From the NCBI GenBank assembly GCA_027622005.1, contig JAQBZH010000006.1, positions 1 to 64,000 of the forward strand: a stretch of DNA of 64,000 bases. Direction: 5' to 3'. Both the position numbers and the translations under genes were made by a program. The notes beneath the pieces were generated by a model, which saw only the letters and a program-made list of their open reading frames with translations, made no database searches and was not told the origin of the DNA. This document shows, in pieces, positions 9,901-19,133 of this stretch. Source of the stretch: Bacteroidota bacterium. GTDB taxonomy: Bacteria > Bacteroidota > Rhodothermia > Rhodothermales > UBA10348. Positions within the stretch are counted from its first letter, which is position 1. Each line of letters begins with the position of its first letter.

Positions 9901-10802
9901 ATAAACAAGGTGCGGGAATAGCACCCTTCTATGTCGATGTCAATCCAGGATCTCCGAAACCGCGTTTTGATAGTCCTATACATTTGTTCTTGATCATTCT
10001 TTCCGTAGCATTTTATCTAATAGCTATTGAGTTGATCATTCGAAATCAGATCTCCAAACGACGTTCAGCTATTGTTTCAATCGGACGACCCGTCTGGATT
10101 TGGGCCTACAGACAAATATCTGTTTATGTGTGCCTTTTGGTAGGCGCGGGATATTTCTTGGGCCCTCTCGGTGGTTTTTCAATTGCACTGGGTCTCGCCG
10201 GTATTTCTTTGTCCATCGAATTCAAACAGCAGTATCAAAACATCGGAGCTATTCTATTCCTGTTGATTAAAAGCCAAGTAAAAAGAGGCTCTTGGATCGC
10301 TTATCGCGATAGCGTGGCACAAGTAACCGATTTAAATTTGCAATCCATCACACTTACGTTTCTAGATGGAAATGTAATTGAGATAAAGCCAGTTGCTCTT
10401 TTACATGTTTCTGTATCGAAATGGAAACCTGAACAGGTTCGACGCGAAACGATCGAAATGCGTGTACCTAGAATATCCAACTTGCGGACCATTCGCGAGA
10501 CCGTGTCCGACACCCTAATGGAATTCGCCCCCGTTGGAACCCGGCAACATGCTCACATTCTTTTCGAAGATCTGAATGCGGAATTAACGCTCATAAAAAT
10601 AAAAACAGTGATCGACGGTAATAAAACAACGCTTTCGAACATCGAGGCCGTTTTAGAGCGCCGCTTACGAGAAGCCGGAATTCCAATTTCGAGAAAGGTC
10701 GAAAAATCCGCAGATACGGTCGCTGCAAAATCGGAGACGACTGAGAAAAATGCATTTCCTCCGCTTCGATTGGTCGAAATCAATAATAAAGACGCAGCTT
10801 AG
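6966..10802 (+). CDS. Multidomain Ig-like / usher-like beta-barrel / carboxypeptidase-regulatory-like / MscS-like fusion protein
   Basis: Single uninterrupted 1278-aa ORF. Signal peptide; Ig-like N-terminus; amphipathic beta-strand-rich region aa ~255-700; regulatory-like domains from aa ~706; disordered linker aa ~905-1005; TM1 from aa ~1007; MscS-like segment from aa ~1066. Confidence 0.65.
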   Translation: MHAFRHIAGLLILFGWFVGAQMASANSPFQESNVRIATIGSDSLKVQPGGVVTVVYHVSSEASGATENYTPEFDLPEGWGLALGNTPITVKGESPTVRVVLYSIPKSSLSGHYNIRLQLKSASGETAASIETSIFVKEVYSMTFEQDNVETFIPAGKTIQTSFHVSNNGNTPITVAISAKQRPLTQVDLPVNSLRLLPGESQTVETTIHTDADVDHSASIGIRYEARIKELKESVIYKTVSFNIVPVYARVRPKATGVPLSLTLESVGDENGVSPQAKIATAIEALGGEISVNAIISERPREKFFGSDQYVAVQYRRKDLTVKLGDHSSSLSPLTINGESGLGVGATLDRGTWNVKTTVQRTRNSYPTQNQAGLSVGKRLSESSFLSVNLLQRNGLYNGTAFTVRSETQPFGPTSKLDAECGIDSYGALSDPSCSVSFAKGSSRWTLRAKGQHASKSFPGTASGLTQISKNATFKINQYFRLDNSLSYLVRDLGVGYTRTNSIVKSGVTYTDRVIGGTYYITLHGIRTQTNYTSLIADLVRRELHVRMSGGYDRRKFGASLALENGGSTSSEDSESGSMQRIRANVRGKLRSSWSINGSYEWANGNLSALEGNQKQSLYGLGTTFALPRGMAFSATAFLSHVTTSVTQQYVSTRARLSKTFRSGHLLTAQIQFNESTGRQTIRSSDYSLSYSLPLALPFGTSEEGSTLLNGQIIDLASREPISGALLFLGDNIAVTDENGRFAIPRKTDRSEYLRLDQKSIGYDRIPTTSFPLEITPEDFQGQDLVLTLEPSAVLTGQVDILNYPGDGDQLLGAAESELIYTGGLAGAVIQISSETHRLRTRTDKSGKFQFGQLPTGTYKVEFVSGNLKEHQRIKQPIVNVIVEANNVNSLVFQVVPVRKVLRIIKTSSLSIREDDTASPEDHTDALTRKSSRKAQVEPLPSNDVVSVETKKSQQVEARRSGSWQDLLRDSAVQESKVNKQGAGIAPFYVDVNPGSPKPRFDSPIHLFLIILSVAFYLIAIELIIRNQISKRRSAIVSIGRPVWIWAYRQISVYVCLLVGAGYFLGPLGGFSIALGLAGISLSIEFKQQYQNIGAILFLLIKSQVKRGSWIAYRDSVAQVTDLNLQSITLTFLDGNVIEIKPVALLHVSVSKWKPEQVRRETIEMRVPRISNLRTIRETVSDTLMEFAPVGTRQHAHILFEDLNAELTLIKIKTVIDGNKTTLSNIEAVLERRLREAGIPISRKVEKSADTVAAKSETTEKNAFPPLRLVEINNKDAA
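9981..10700 (+). other. Degenerate MscS-like three-TM channel domain at the C-terminus of the usher-like protein
   Basis: GGFSIALGLAGISLSIEFKQQYQNIGAILFLLIKSQVKRGSWIAYRDSVAQVTDLNLQSITLTFLDGNVIEIKP aligns by eye with MscS [60 protein letters not shown]; two further TM helices precede it. Confidence 0.65.
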
Positions 10803-10806
10803 TGAC

Positions 10807-11265
10807 TTAAACTGTCAAGTCCGAACCTTGGAAGGGCGTTCCATTGATCGAAAAGTCGTACTCCAAAGTCGCTGACTTTTCAAGCATTCTGGCAACTGAA
10901 CAGTACTTACCCAAGCTTAAATCTATGGCCCGACGAACTTTAGTCTCATCCAACGGCCCCGTCAAGTGGTAATGGACCACGATTCGTTCGTACGTCGAAG
11001 GCGACACTCCATCCGGTTTATATCCGTCCACCTGAATCTTAAACGATTCTATGTTTTGACGGGCTTTTTTTAATATGGCCACAATATCGACGCCGCTACA
11101 TCCGCCAATGGCCATCACCAACAACTGCATCGGGCCGACGCCGTTACCTTTTCCGTCTTCATAAGCCGTCGCATCATCAATATCGATGAATAGACCCTGT
11201 GAATTGTAGGAGCGAAAGTGAAAGTCTGCTTCCTGCCTTTCGAGAGTTACTGTTACAAGTCCCAT
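10807..11265 (-). CDS. OsmC family protein
   Basis: GPMQLLVMAIGGCSGVDIVAILKKARQNIESFKIQVDG and a C-terminal region (LSLGKYCSVARMLEKSA) containing the family's second Cys. Confidence 0.9.
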   Translation of the reverse strand: MGLVTVTLERQEADFHFRSYNSQGLFIDIDDATAYEDGKGNGVGPMQLLVMAIGGCSGVDIVAILKKARQNIESFKIQVDGYKPDGVSPSTYERIVVHYHLTGPLDETKVRRAIDLSLGKYCSVARMLEKSATLEYDFSINGTPFQGSDLTV

Positions 11266-11284
11266 TAGCTCAATTATCTATCTT

Positions 11285-12070
11285 TTACTGTTCAGATCTC
11301 CAATCCCAATGCTCAAGTTCATCGATCGCGCTGTACGCAGTCAAATCGTGATGGATGGGTGTTACCGATACAAATCCATTTTCAACGGCAAAAACGTCTG
11401 TGTTTTCACCTGAATCCAGATTCACAAACGTCCCTGAAAGCCAGTAGTACGTTCGATCATATGGATCCTTCCTTTCTGCAAATGACTCTTCCCACTTGGA
11501 TCGAGCTTGCCGCGTAATCATAAATCCCTTTATCTCGCTGAACGGCAAGTCGGGAATATTTACGTTTAACAAAAGCCCCGGGGTTAATCCACCTTTCAAA
11601 ACCCGTTGCGCAATTTGGCGGGCGACCAAACCAGATGCTTCAAAGTCACCGCCTCCCCATTTACAGTACGAAAACGCGATGGCCGGAATTCCGAGAATTG
11701 ACGCTTCGGTCGCAGCGCTGACCGTACCGGAATAAATGATGTTTACTGCCGTATTGGGACCATGATTGATTCCAGAAATTACCAAATCAGGCTTTCTAGG
11801 CACCAGTTTGTCCATGGCCAACTTCACACAGTCCGCAGGCGTTCCACTAACGGCATAAGCTGTTATCTGACCTGAAGGTCCCCGAAATGGCCACGGACGC
11901 GCTCTAACCGGGTCCCTCATAGTTATCGCATGACCTACGGCGCTTTGCTCATGAAGAGGAGCCACGACTATGAGATCTCCCAGCCCGTCCATGGCGGCGG
12001 CTAAAGAGAGAATTCCGGCAGCTTCAATCCCATCGTCGTTGCTGATTAAAATTAGGGGCCTTTCTTTCAT
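11285..12070 (-). CDS. surE: 5'/3'-nucleotidase SurE
   Basis: [64 protein letters not shown]. Confidence 0.96.
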   Translation of the reverse strand: MKERPLILISNDDGIEAAGILSLAAAMDGLGDLIVVAPLHEQSAVGHAITMRDPVRARPWPFRGPSGQITAYAVSGTPADCVKLAMDKLVPRKPDLVISGINHGPNTAVNIIYSGTVSAATEASILGIPAIAFSYCKWGGGDFEASGLVARQIAQRVLKGGLTPGLLLNVNIPDLPFSEIKGFMITRQARSKWEESFAERKDPYDRTYYWLSGTFVNLDSGENTDVFAVENGFVSVTPIHHDLTAYSAIDELEHWDWRSEQ

Positions 12071-12124
12071 GAAAAGTGCAGTTCAGTAAAATGGAAGCTC
12101 GAAGAAAATGAAAAACAGCTCCCG

Positions 12125-12949
12125 TCAATAACTTTCGTCTTTGGTTGGAAATGCGCGGGATCGAACGTCGGCAATATACTTCTGAACGGACGTCTTGATG
12201 ACCTCATCTAGCCTTGCGTAGCGCCGTACGAAACGGGGATTGAAGTCGGTGGTCAAGCCAAGGGCATCGTGAGTCACGAGAACCTGTCCATCACACGCGT
12301 TTCCGGCTCCTATTCCAATCGTAGGAATGGACAACGAACTCGACACTTCCGCTGCTAGAACGGCTGGAATTTTTTCGAGTACGATTCCAAAGCTTCCAGC
12401 TTCTTGAAGCAAAATGGCATCTTCCTTTAACAATTCGGCCTCTTCTTCTTCTCGAGCTCGTACTTGAAAGGATCCAAAGCGGTATATAGACTGGGGGGTT
12501 AAACCTAAATGCCCCATGACCGGGATACCGGCCTCTATTAGTCGCTTGACACTCGCAACGATCGCTCTTCCTCCTTCCATTTTAATCGAGTGGGCCCCTG
12601 ATTCCTTCATCACACGAATGGCAGAGGAAAGCGCTTCTTTTGAATTACCCTGGTAGGATCCGAAAGGAAGATCGACCACAACCAGAGCGCGCTCTACTCC
12701 TCGAACCACGCACTGAGCGTGGTAAATCATTTGGTCAAGCGTGATCGGAAGGGTCGTTTCGTGACCAGCCATAACATTGGACGCGGAGTCCCCTACCAGA
12801 ATTACATCCACGCCTGAGCCATCCAAAATTCTTGCGGACGTGTAATCATACGCTGTCAGCATCGCAATAGGGATTCCCGATCGCTTCATTTCCTGCAGCG
12901 TTCGCGTCGTAACTTTGCTGACTTCAGTAGGAGATAACTGGGTGCTCAT
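12125..12949 (-). CDS. panB: 3-methyl-2-oxobutanoate hydroxymethyltransferase
   Basis: [83 protein letters not shown]. Confidence 0.96.
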   Translation of the reverse strand: MSTQLSPTEVSKVTTRTLQEMKRSGIPIAMLTAYDYTSARILDGSGVDVILVGDSASNVMAGHETTLPITLDQMIYHAQCVVRGVERALVVVDLPFGSYQGNSKEALSSAIRVMKESGAHSIKMEGGRAIVASVKRLIEAGIPVMGHLGLTPQSIYRFGSFQVRAREEEEAELLKEDAILLQEAGSFGIVLEKIPAVLAAEVSSSLSIPTIGIGAGNACDGQVLVTHDALGLTTDFNPRFVRRYARLDEVIKTSVQKYIADVRSRAFPTKDESY

Positions 12950-13030
12950 GTCGATCTAATTAAGAGGTCTGGCCCAATTCGAGTTTGGACCCGATTGAGA
13001 ACTCCATTTGAGAATACAACAATATAAAGA

Positions 13031-13060
13031 AAGGCGGGGGCCTCTTGAGGCCCCCGCCTT
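13031..13060 (-). terminator. Rho-independent terminator downstream of the ompH/skp gene
   Basis: Perfect GC-rich inverted repeat AAGGCGGGGGCCTC-TT-GAGGCCCCCGCCTT; T-rich on the minus strand after the stem. Confidence 0.85.
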
Positions 13061-13083
13061 TTAAAATCGCTTTGCGAGCCAAC

Positions 13084-13629
13084 TTACTTGGTCGCAGTCG
13101 TCTCATCATCTATTTCGATACCCAGTTTTTTGGCGATATCAATATTGATGTTCGTGACTCGTTCGGAGTTGACGTAAAGCAGTGCGGGAGAACGAATTAC
13201 CATATCCAATCCCTGTTCCTTTGCAATCGCATCAATGGCTTGCTGTACCTTTTCAAGTAGCGGAGCCATCAATTCTTCTTGACGCAAATTGAATTCTTCG
13301 TCTTTCTTAGTAGCAGCACCTTGAATTTCGCTCTGGAGCAGAACCAATTCAGCTTCTCTTTCAGCTTGACGTTCGGCCGACAAAAGAGGCTGTTGCTTTT
13401 GATACTTTTCTACGCGGTCCTGAAAGTCAGCAGCCATAGCCTGTAGGGCTTCTTGGCTTGTCCGATACTCGATCGCCATTTGACTTTGCACCTGATTGTA
13501 CTCAGGCATATAAGTAATGATGACCTCGGGATCGGCATAACCTACCTTCAAGTTTTGCGCGGTGGCACCACCTGTGGTGATTCCAGCTATTAACGTGGCC
13601 AGTAGTAAACCAAAAATTCTATTTTTCAT
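13084..13629 (-). CDS. OmpH/Skp family periplasmic chaperone (copy 1)
   Basis: Signal peptide, LKVGYADPEVIITYMPEY, coiled-coil QDRVEKYQKQQPLLSAERQAEREAELVLLQSEIQ, downstream of bamA. Confidence 0.9.
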   Translation of the reverse strand: MKNRIFGLLLATLIAGITTGGATAQNLKVGYADPEVIITYMPEYNQVQSQMAIEYRTSQEALQAMAADFQDRVEKYQKQQPLLSAERQAEREAELVLLQSEIQGAATKKDEEFNLRQEELMAPLLEKVQQAIDAIAKEQGLDMVIRSPALLYVNSERVTNINIDIAKKLGIEIDDETTATK

Positions 13630-13677
13630 GACTCTTTTTCAGTGCACAGACTCGGCGGTTGTCTGGCCGAAGTGCGT

Positions 13678-14253
13678 TTAGTTACTTTGTGATGTCTGTC
13701 GACCAGTACTTGCAACGTCTATGCCAAGTTCAAGCAGAACGTTTTCAGACAGGTCAAATTGGGGTCTTCTAAACATAAACAGGAAATCTCCTGCTACGTC
13801 AAAAACGTAGTCGTACCCTTCTGCGGTAGCCACGTCGTCTATAGCTTGAAGAATTTTCTCTTGCAGAGGTCGCATAAGCTTCTCCTGCTCCAGAAAAATG
13901 TCACCTTCAGGCCCAAAATATTTTACTCGAAGTCGCTCTAAATCGTCTTCTGCACTGACAATTTCGGAACGACGGCGTAACCGTTCTTCGTTGGTGTAAA
14001 GTAGTTCACGCGCTTGATAATCGCGAAATTGCTCATCCAAATCCTTTTTTAATTGATCTAATTCTTTCTGCCAGTCTGCCGCCATGCGATCCATTTGCTG
14101 TTGAATCGTCGCGTAGTTCGGCATCGCTTGAAGGATAATGTCTGAGTTAACATACCCGATCTTTTGTTGAGCAGAAACCGTCGGAACCATCATGCTGAAG
14201 CCAAAAGCCAGCAGCATCCAAAGTTGATATTTTTTGACGTTCATAATTGTCAC
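13678..14253 (-). CDS. OmpH/Skp family periplasmic chaperone (copy 2)
   Basis: Signal peptide, QKIGYVNSDIILQAMPNYATIQQQMDRMAADWQKELDQLKKDLDEQFRDYQ; tandem with copy 1. Confidence 0.9.
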   Translation of the reverse strand: MTIMNVKKYQLWMLLAFGFSMMVPTVSAQQKIGYVNSDIILQAMPNYATIQQQMDRMAADWQKELDQLKKDLDEQFRDYQARELLYTNEERLRRRSEIVSAEDDLERLRVKYFGPEGDIFLEQEKLMRPLQEKILQAIDDVATAEGYDYVFDVAGDFLFMFRRPQFDLSENVLLELGIDVASTGRQTSQSN

Positions 14254-14309
14254 CTACAAAGGAAATCAATGGCGAATCAAGTGTCTAGTATCGTGGACCC
14301 TAAAGGTCA

Positions 14310-16787
14310 TTACTGTCCGAATCCTTGCCCCAAACTGAACTGAAAGGACCATTTTTTGGAACCATCATGCTTGGAGTTAATGGCTTCAAACGTATCAAAA
14401 TTGTACCCATAAGCCATTTCAACCATGCCCAGGATAGGAAGGAAAAATCGCATCCCAAATCCAGCGGATCGAAACAAGTCAGTCGGGTTATAGCTTTGGA
14501 AACTATCGTAAGAGTTCGCAGCATCTATAAATGCATAAGGGGCAGCTTGAAGTTGCTCAGAACTAATAGCCATCCAGCGCAATTCAGCCGAATATTTGTT
14601 CAAAATCGTTCCACCAAACGGGTCATTATCGTCGCTTCTAGGCCCCAATGAGCCAAGTGGGTACCCCCTCATATAGACAATATCCTTTCCGAAAAACGAA
14701 TAAAATCCTTGCGTTTCAAACGGAGAGCCGCCAACAATAAACCGTTCAAAAGCGACGTCCCGCTTGTCCAAAGAGCCGATATATCCAAAATCGGAGGAAA
14801 AACCGAACGATATTTTACTGGAAAGCGGCGTATTCCAGGAATTCGTCAACCGCCATTTATGATATTGGATCAAATCCCCAATCGGTGGCGCTATTTCTAC
14901 CGAAAATGAAAACTTAGAACCCATACTCGGAAATAATGGGCGATCAGTGTTATTTCTGGTTAAAGCTTCCTTGAAAGTGATTTGCTGACTGATTCCGAAT
15001 GGAAGCGTTGAAATCCAGTTTTTGTTATTGTAGAACTGATACCCGACGGTTGAAGAAAAACTGAACCAAGGGTCAGGTCTTTTTAGGCGCTGCTCAAAAA
15101 ATACGCTTTGAGAGAAGGTCAACAATTCTCCTCCGTTGTCATCATTTAGCACAGCTAAACCCGAAATCCGCGAAAACGACGTTGAAAAGCCGACCGGACG
15201 GGGCCTCCCTCTAAACCACGGCTCCGTGAAAGACAACGAATATTGTTGATATCGACGCCCATTGGTCTGAATTCCAACCGATAACCTCTGCCCATCGCCG
15301 GCCGGAAGTGGCTTCCACGCATCTCCCTTCAACAATTTCTGCGCTGCAAAATTGTTGAAGCCGAATCGTAACTGCAAAATGAGTCCGAAGCGACCCCAGG
15401 TACCAGACAGCTCTAATTGATCCGTTCCTGTTTCTTCCAGATTGTATTTCAAATCAACCGTTTTGGACTCTTCTTGGATGTCGATCCCCGGACCACCCGC
15501 TAAAGACTCTTGGGTAAAGTAATTCAGCTGCATGAGGCGCCTAATTGACTCTTGAATCTGGCCGCGGCTGAAGGTGCTACCTGGAATAGTCACCAACTCG
15601 CGACGAATCACGTGATCATTCGTCTTTACGTTTCCGGCAATTTCCACCGTTCCAATATCATATACATCGCCTTCGAACACTTCGAAATTGAGGTCTAAAC
15701 TGTCTCCGTCAACGGTAACCTCGGGCTGAACGCCAAAGCGCATATAACCGGAATTGTAATAAAGACTCGATACGTCACTGTCTTTTCCCGAACCGTAAAG
15801 ATTTTCCTGAAGCTGTTTCGCGTTGTAGGTATCCCCTTTTGTAAAACCCAGCCTTTGGTTTAAAACGTTGTCCGGAAAGAGCGTATTTCCTTCCCAAGCA
15901 ATATTCCGAATGTGGTATTTGGGCCCTTCTCGAACTTCAATGTCAATTTTAATCGACGGCTTACCCATTTCCGCACCGACTACATAAACAGAATCTCTCA
16001 ATACTTCAGCGTCGTAATACCCGTTTTCATTGTATTTCTCCAACACACGGGCCATGTCTTTATCGTATTCAGCCTGATCAAGCTTTCCACTTCGCCAGAA
16101 TTTCCACCCGACTTTGGGTTTCGTTTTCATGGCTTTAATGATGTCTGAATCGTCAAGACCTTCGTTCCCAGTCACGGCAATACTCCGAACCCGAGCTTTT
16201 TTCCCGCGATCAACTGCAAAGTCCAAGGAAACCGTGTTATCGTCGTGTTTTTGCCGCGTTACTTCCACAGTGGTAAGCGGATATCCTTTCTTTGCGTAAA
16301 ACTCCTTCACTACTTGGACGGATCGAGCAATAGCGTTTTCATGCATCGGTCCGCGTGTGACCAATGGCACTTCTTTTTGAAGATCTTTGGCTTGACCTTT
16401 CTTGATGCCCGAAAAGGTATATTCGCGGAGTTTGGCCACTTCACGAACTTTTATCACCAAGTAAACCCCGCTTCCAACCCTTCTCTCTTGTAGAATCTGA
16501 ACATCCTCGTAGGTACTCAGTCGATAAATGGACCGAATCGCATCTCCTAGAACCGGGTCGCCGGGAATGGTAAGTTTCTGACCGATGGAGAGACGCGAAG
16601 TCTGCTGGATAAAGCTGTTTGTGTATTCGTCAGAAGCGCCCTCTACGGAGATACCAAGAATTTCTACAATTTCTGGGGATCCGAGGGGCCCTCTATTCTC
16701 CGCCGAGGAGGCCCCAGGCGTTTGAGCAGCTAATTCGCCGACAAAGTTCAGTAAACAGAAAAATATAAATAAGGCTCTAAAGCTCAT
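14310..16787 (-). CDS. bamA: Outer membrane protein assembly factor BamA
   Basis: POTRA repeats and C-terminal Omp85 barrel (SLSFTEPWFRGRP, GGSPFETQGFYSFFGKDIVYMRGYPLGSLG); adjacent skp genes. Confidence 0.95.
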   Translation of the reverse strand: MSFRALFIFFCLLNFVGELAAQTPGASSAENRGPLGSPEIVEILGISVEGASDEYTNSFIQQTSRLSIGQKLTIPGDPVLGDAIRSIYRLSTYEDVQILQERRVGSGVYLVIKVREVAKLREYTFSGIKKGQAKDLQKEVPLVTRGPMHENAIARSVQVVKEFYAKKGYPLTTVEVTRQKHDDNTVSLDFAVDRGKKARVRSIAVTGNEGLDDSDIIKAMKTKPKVGWKFWRSGKLDQAEYDKDMARVLEKYNENGYYDAEVLRDSVYVVGAEMGKPSIKIDIEVREGPKYHIRNIAWEGNTLFPDNVLNQRLGFTKGDTYNAKQLQENLYGSGKDSDVSSLYYNSGYMRFGVQPEVTVDGDSLDLNFEVFEGDVYDIGTVEIAGNVKTNDHVIRRELVTIPGSTFSRGQIQESIRRLMQLNYFTQESLAGGPGIDIQEESKTVDLKYNLEETGTDQLELSGTWGRFGLILQLRFGFNNFAAQKLLKGDAWKPLPAGDGQRLSVGIQTNGRRYQQYSLSFTEPWFRGRPRPVGFSTSFSRISGLAVLNDDNGGELLTFSQSVFFEQRLKRPDPWFSFSSTVGYQFYNNKNWISTLPFGISQQITFKEALTRNNTDRPLFPSMGSKFSFSVEIAPPIGDLIQYHKWRLTNSWNTPLSSKISFGFSSDFGYIGSLDKRDVAFERFIVGGSPFETQGFYSFFGKDIVYMRGYPLGSLGPRSDDNDPFGGTILNKYSAELRWMAISSEQLQAAPYAFIDAANSYDSFQSYNPTDLFRSAGFGMRFFLPILGMVEMAYGYNFDTFEAINSKHDGSKKWSFQFSLGQGFGQ

Positions 16788-16936
16788 AAAACGTCTTTTT
16801 GGACATGAAGCGGCAAAAATATTATTCGCCGGAGCGAGTGAACGGCGACATGTCGAGTGGTGTTTCCTTTGGATCAGGCCAATCTATGATACCCTGTTAA
16901 CGAAAGGTGCCTAGATATATTGCCTAAAACAACGGC

Positions 16937-17695
16937 CTAGATGGGATCTTGCACGCGTCCGTATCTCCTATCTCGATCTTGAAAGTCTTTTATCGCATCT
17001 ATTAAATGCGGTTGGCGAAAGTCAGGCCAAAAAATAGGAGAAAAATAAAGCTCGGAATAAGCGATTTGCCACAGTAAGAAATTGGAGATCCGCGTTTCTC
17101 CCCCCGTCCGAATTAACAGGTCAGGATCTGGCAAAAAACTAGACGACATGTGGCCTACAAGCGCTTTTTCATCAATATCCTCTAAACTAATCTTTCCGTC
17201 CAGGAGCGAGGCGCCCATAGATTTAAAAGCTTCCATTAGCTCCCATCTTCCGCTATACGACAGTGCAAGAGTTAGTGTCATGCGACTGTTTTCGGCGGTC
17301 TCTTTTTTGAGTTCAGCTAACTCGATTTGACACGATTCCGGTAATTCGGACACGTCCCCAATGGTCTGAAGCCGAATATTATTCTTTCGGAAGGTCTCTG
17401 CTTCCTTCCTTAGTGCCCGAATCAGTAAATGCATCAAAGCATCCACTTCCAGTGCAGGCCGATTCCAGTTTTCAGTAGAAAACGTGTAAAGGGTCAGAAA
17501 CTTGATCCCTAGTTGGGCACACGTTTCCGTAACATCTCGAACCGAATGTACACCTTGTTTGTGACCATGGATGCGGTTTTTGCCACGCTGTTTGGCCCAA
17601 CGGCCGTTGCCGTCCATTATCACCGCTATGTGGTCAGGAAGTGGTCCTCTGTTTGCCAACTCGACCAATTCGGGACGAAGTTTGGACGGACTCAA
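16937..17695 (-). CDS. uppS: Isoprenyl transferase (undecaprenyl diphosphate synthase)
   Basis: PDHIAVIMDGNGRWAKQRGKNRIHGHKQGV, LTLYTFSTENWNRP, DPDLLIRTGGETRISNFLLWQIAYSELYF. Confidence 0.97.
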   Translation of the reverse strand: MSPSKLRPELVELANRGPLPDHIAVIMDGNGRWAKQRGKNRIHGHKQGVHSVRDVTETCAQLGIKFLTLYTFSTENWNRPALEVDALMHLLIRALRKEAETFRKNNIRLQTIGDVSELPESCQIELAELKKETAENSRMTLTLALSYSGRWELMEAFKSMGASLLDGKISLEDIDEKALVGHMSSSFLPDPDLLIRTGGETRISNFLLWQIAYSELYFSPIFWPDFRQPHLIDAIKDFQDRDRRYGRVQDPI

Positions 17696-19074
17696 AGTTT
17701 CAGAAAATCGTTAAAGATGACGAAGACCATGAAGGCGAGCAATACAAACATGCCCACTTGTTGAAGCACCATTCGCAGCTTTAAGGATGGCTCTTTGCGA
17801 ACAATGGCTTCGTAAATGAGAAACACTAAGTGTCCGCCGTCGAGGGCTGGTATTGGGAGAATATTGATGATCGCGAGGGTGATCGATAACATGGCCACGA
17901 TATTCCAGAAATATGGAGCCCCCATATCGGCCGCTTCCTTCGTGACTTTGGCAATCATTACCGGACCGCCAATATTTTCTCTGAAGTTATCCTGTCCTAC
18001 GAAAATTCGCTTCAAACTGGTAGCAACGAGACGGGTTTGCAACCAGGTTTCAGAAATGCCAACGCCTACAGACTCAAAAAATCCGAATTCTTGGGTACGA
18101 TAATACTGAGTTATTCCAATTAGATACTTACCGGAAGAACCATTGGCCGCTAGTCGAACCTCATACGTTGTGCCGCCAATGGACTGGAGAGAATCTGGCA
18201 AAACGCTCAAAGAACTTGACACCGGTTGCGTTACGGAGTCGGGTCGAACAAACCGCATGGTCATTGGCTGCCCTTCTGCAGATTGAATCAGTCCGGTCAA
18301 TTGGGTATAAAACGTGATAGTAGAGTCTCCAATAGCCACAATTCGATCCCCCGCAACAAGCCCTGCTTCACTTGCTGGAGAATCTGGATTTACATACCCA
18401 ACAATGGCAGGGTCGAAGGATAATCCAAATCCACCCTTGCTGCGATTAAGTTGGGTCATGATATCCGACGGGCCTTCAAAACTAAGGAAACTCCCTTCTC
18501 GCTCAACATCAATTGTCATAGGGTCCGCTAGCAGAAGCTCCTGAACTCCACCCATTCCTACAACTGAATCAATGGGCTTTCCATTTACAGCAACAATCAT
18601 ATCACCTGTTCGAAGGCCCATATTATAGGCCACGGAGGAATCCTCCACTTTCACCCCACCTATCGCAGGAAAGTACGATTTGCCATAAAGCACCGTCAGA
18701 GACATGAAAATGACCGCGGCTAAAATGATGTTAAACATCACCCCACCAACCATTACCAGCATGCGTTGCCAAACTGGCTTGGCTCTGAACTCCCACGGCT
18801 GTACTTCCTCGGTCAAATGATCCGTATCCAGACTTTCGTCCACCATTCCGACAATTTTGACATATCCGCCAAGCGGAAGAAGGCCTAAAACCCATTCCGT
18901 ATCACCGAATTTCTTTCCAATAATCTTCGGGGGAAATCCAACGGAAAACTTATCCACGCGCATCCCAAATAAGCGGGCAAACAAGAAATGGCCTAATTCA
19001 TGAACCAAGACAAGGATCATGATAGCCAGTAAAACCCAGCCTACGTAAGGGAGAAAATTAAGTATTGATTCCAT
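17692..19074 (-). CDS. rseP: RIP metalloprotease RseP
   Basis: HELGHFLFARLFGM zinc motif, two PDZ-like regions, NILPIPALDGGHLVFLIYE; ATGA overlap with uppS. Confidence 0.95.
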   Translation of the reverse strand: MESILNFLPYVGWVLLAIMILVLVHELGHFLFARLFGMRVDKFSVGFPPKIIGKKFGDTEWVLGLLPLGGYVKIVGMVDESLDTDHLTEEVQPWEFRAKPVWQRMLVMVGGVMFNIILAAVIFMSLTVLYGKSYFPAIGGVKVEDSSVAYNMGLRTGDMIVAVNGKPIDSVVGMGGVQELLLADPMTIDVEREGSFLSFEGPSDIMTQLNRSKGGFGLSFDPAIVGYVNPDSPASEAGLVAGDRIVAIGDSTITFYTQLTGLIQSAEGQPMTMRFVRPDSVTQPVSSSLSVLPDSLQSIGGTTYEVRLAANGSSGKYLIGITQYYRTQEFGFFESVGVGISETWLQTRLVATSLKRIFVGQDNFRENIGGPVMIAKVTKEAADMGAPYFWNIVAMLSITLAIINILPIPALDGGHLVFLIYEAIVRKEPSLKLRMVLQQVGMFVLLAFMVFVIFNDFLKL

Positions 19075-19133
19075 TATTAACCCCGAAGTGGGGCTCTATC
19101 GATTCCAACGGCAAACTAAAACAATGAGGGGCT

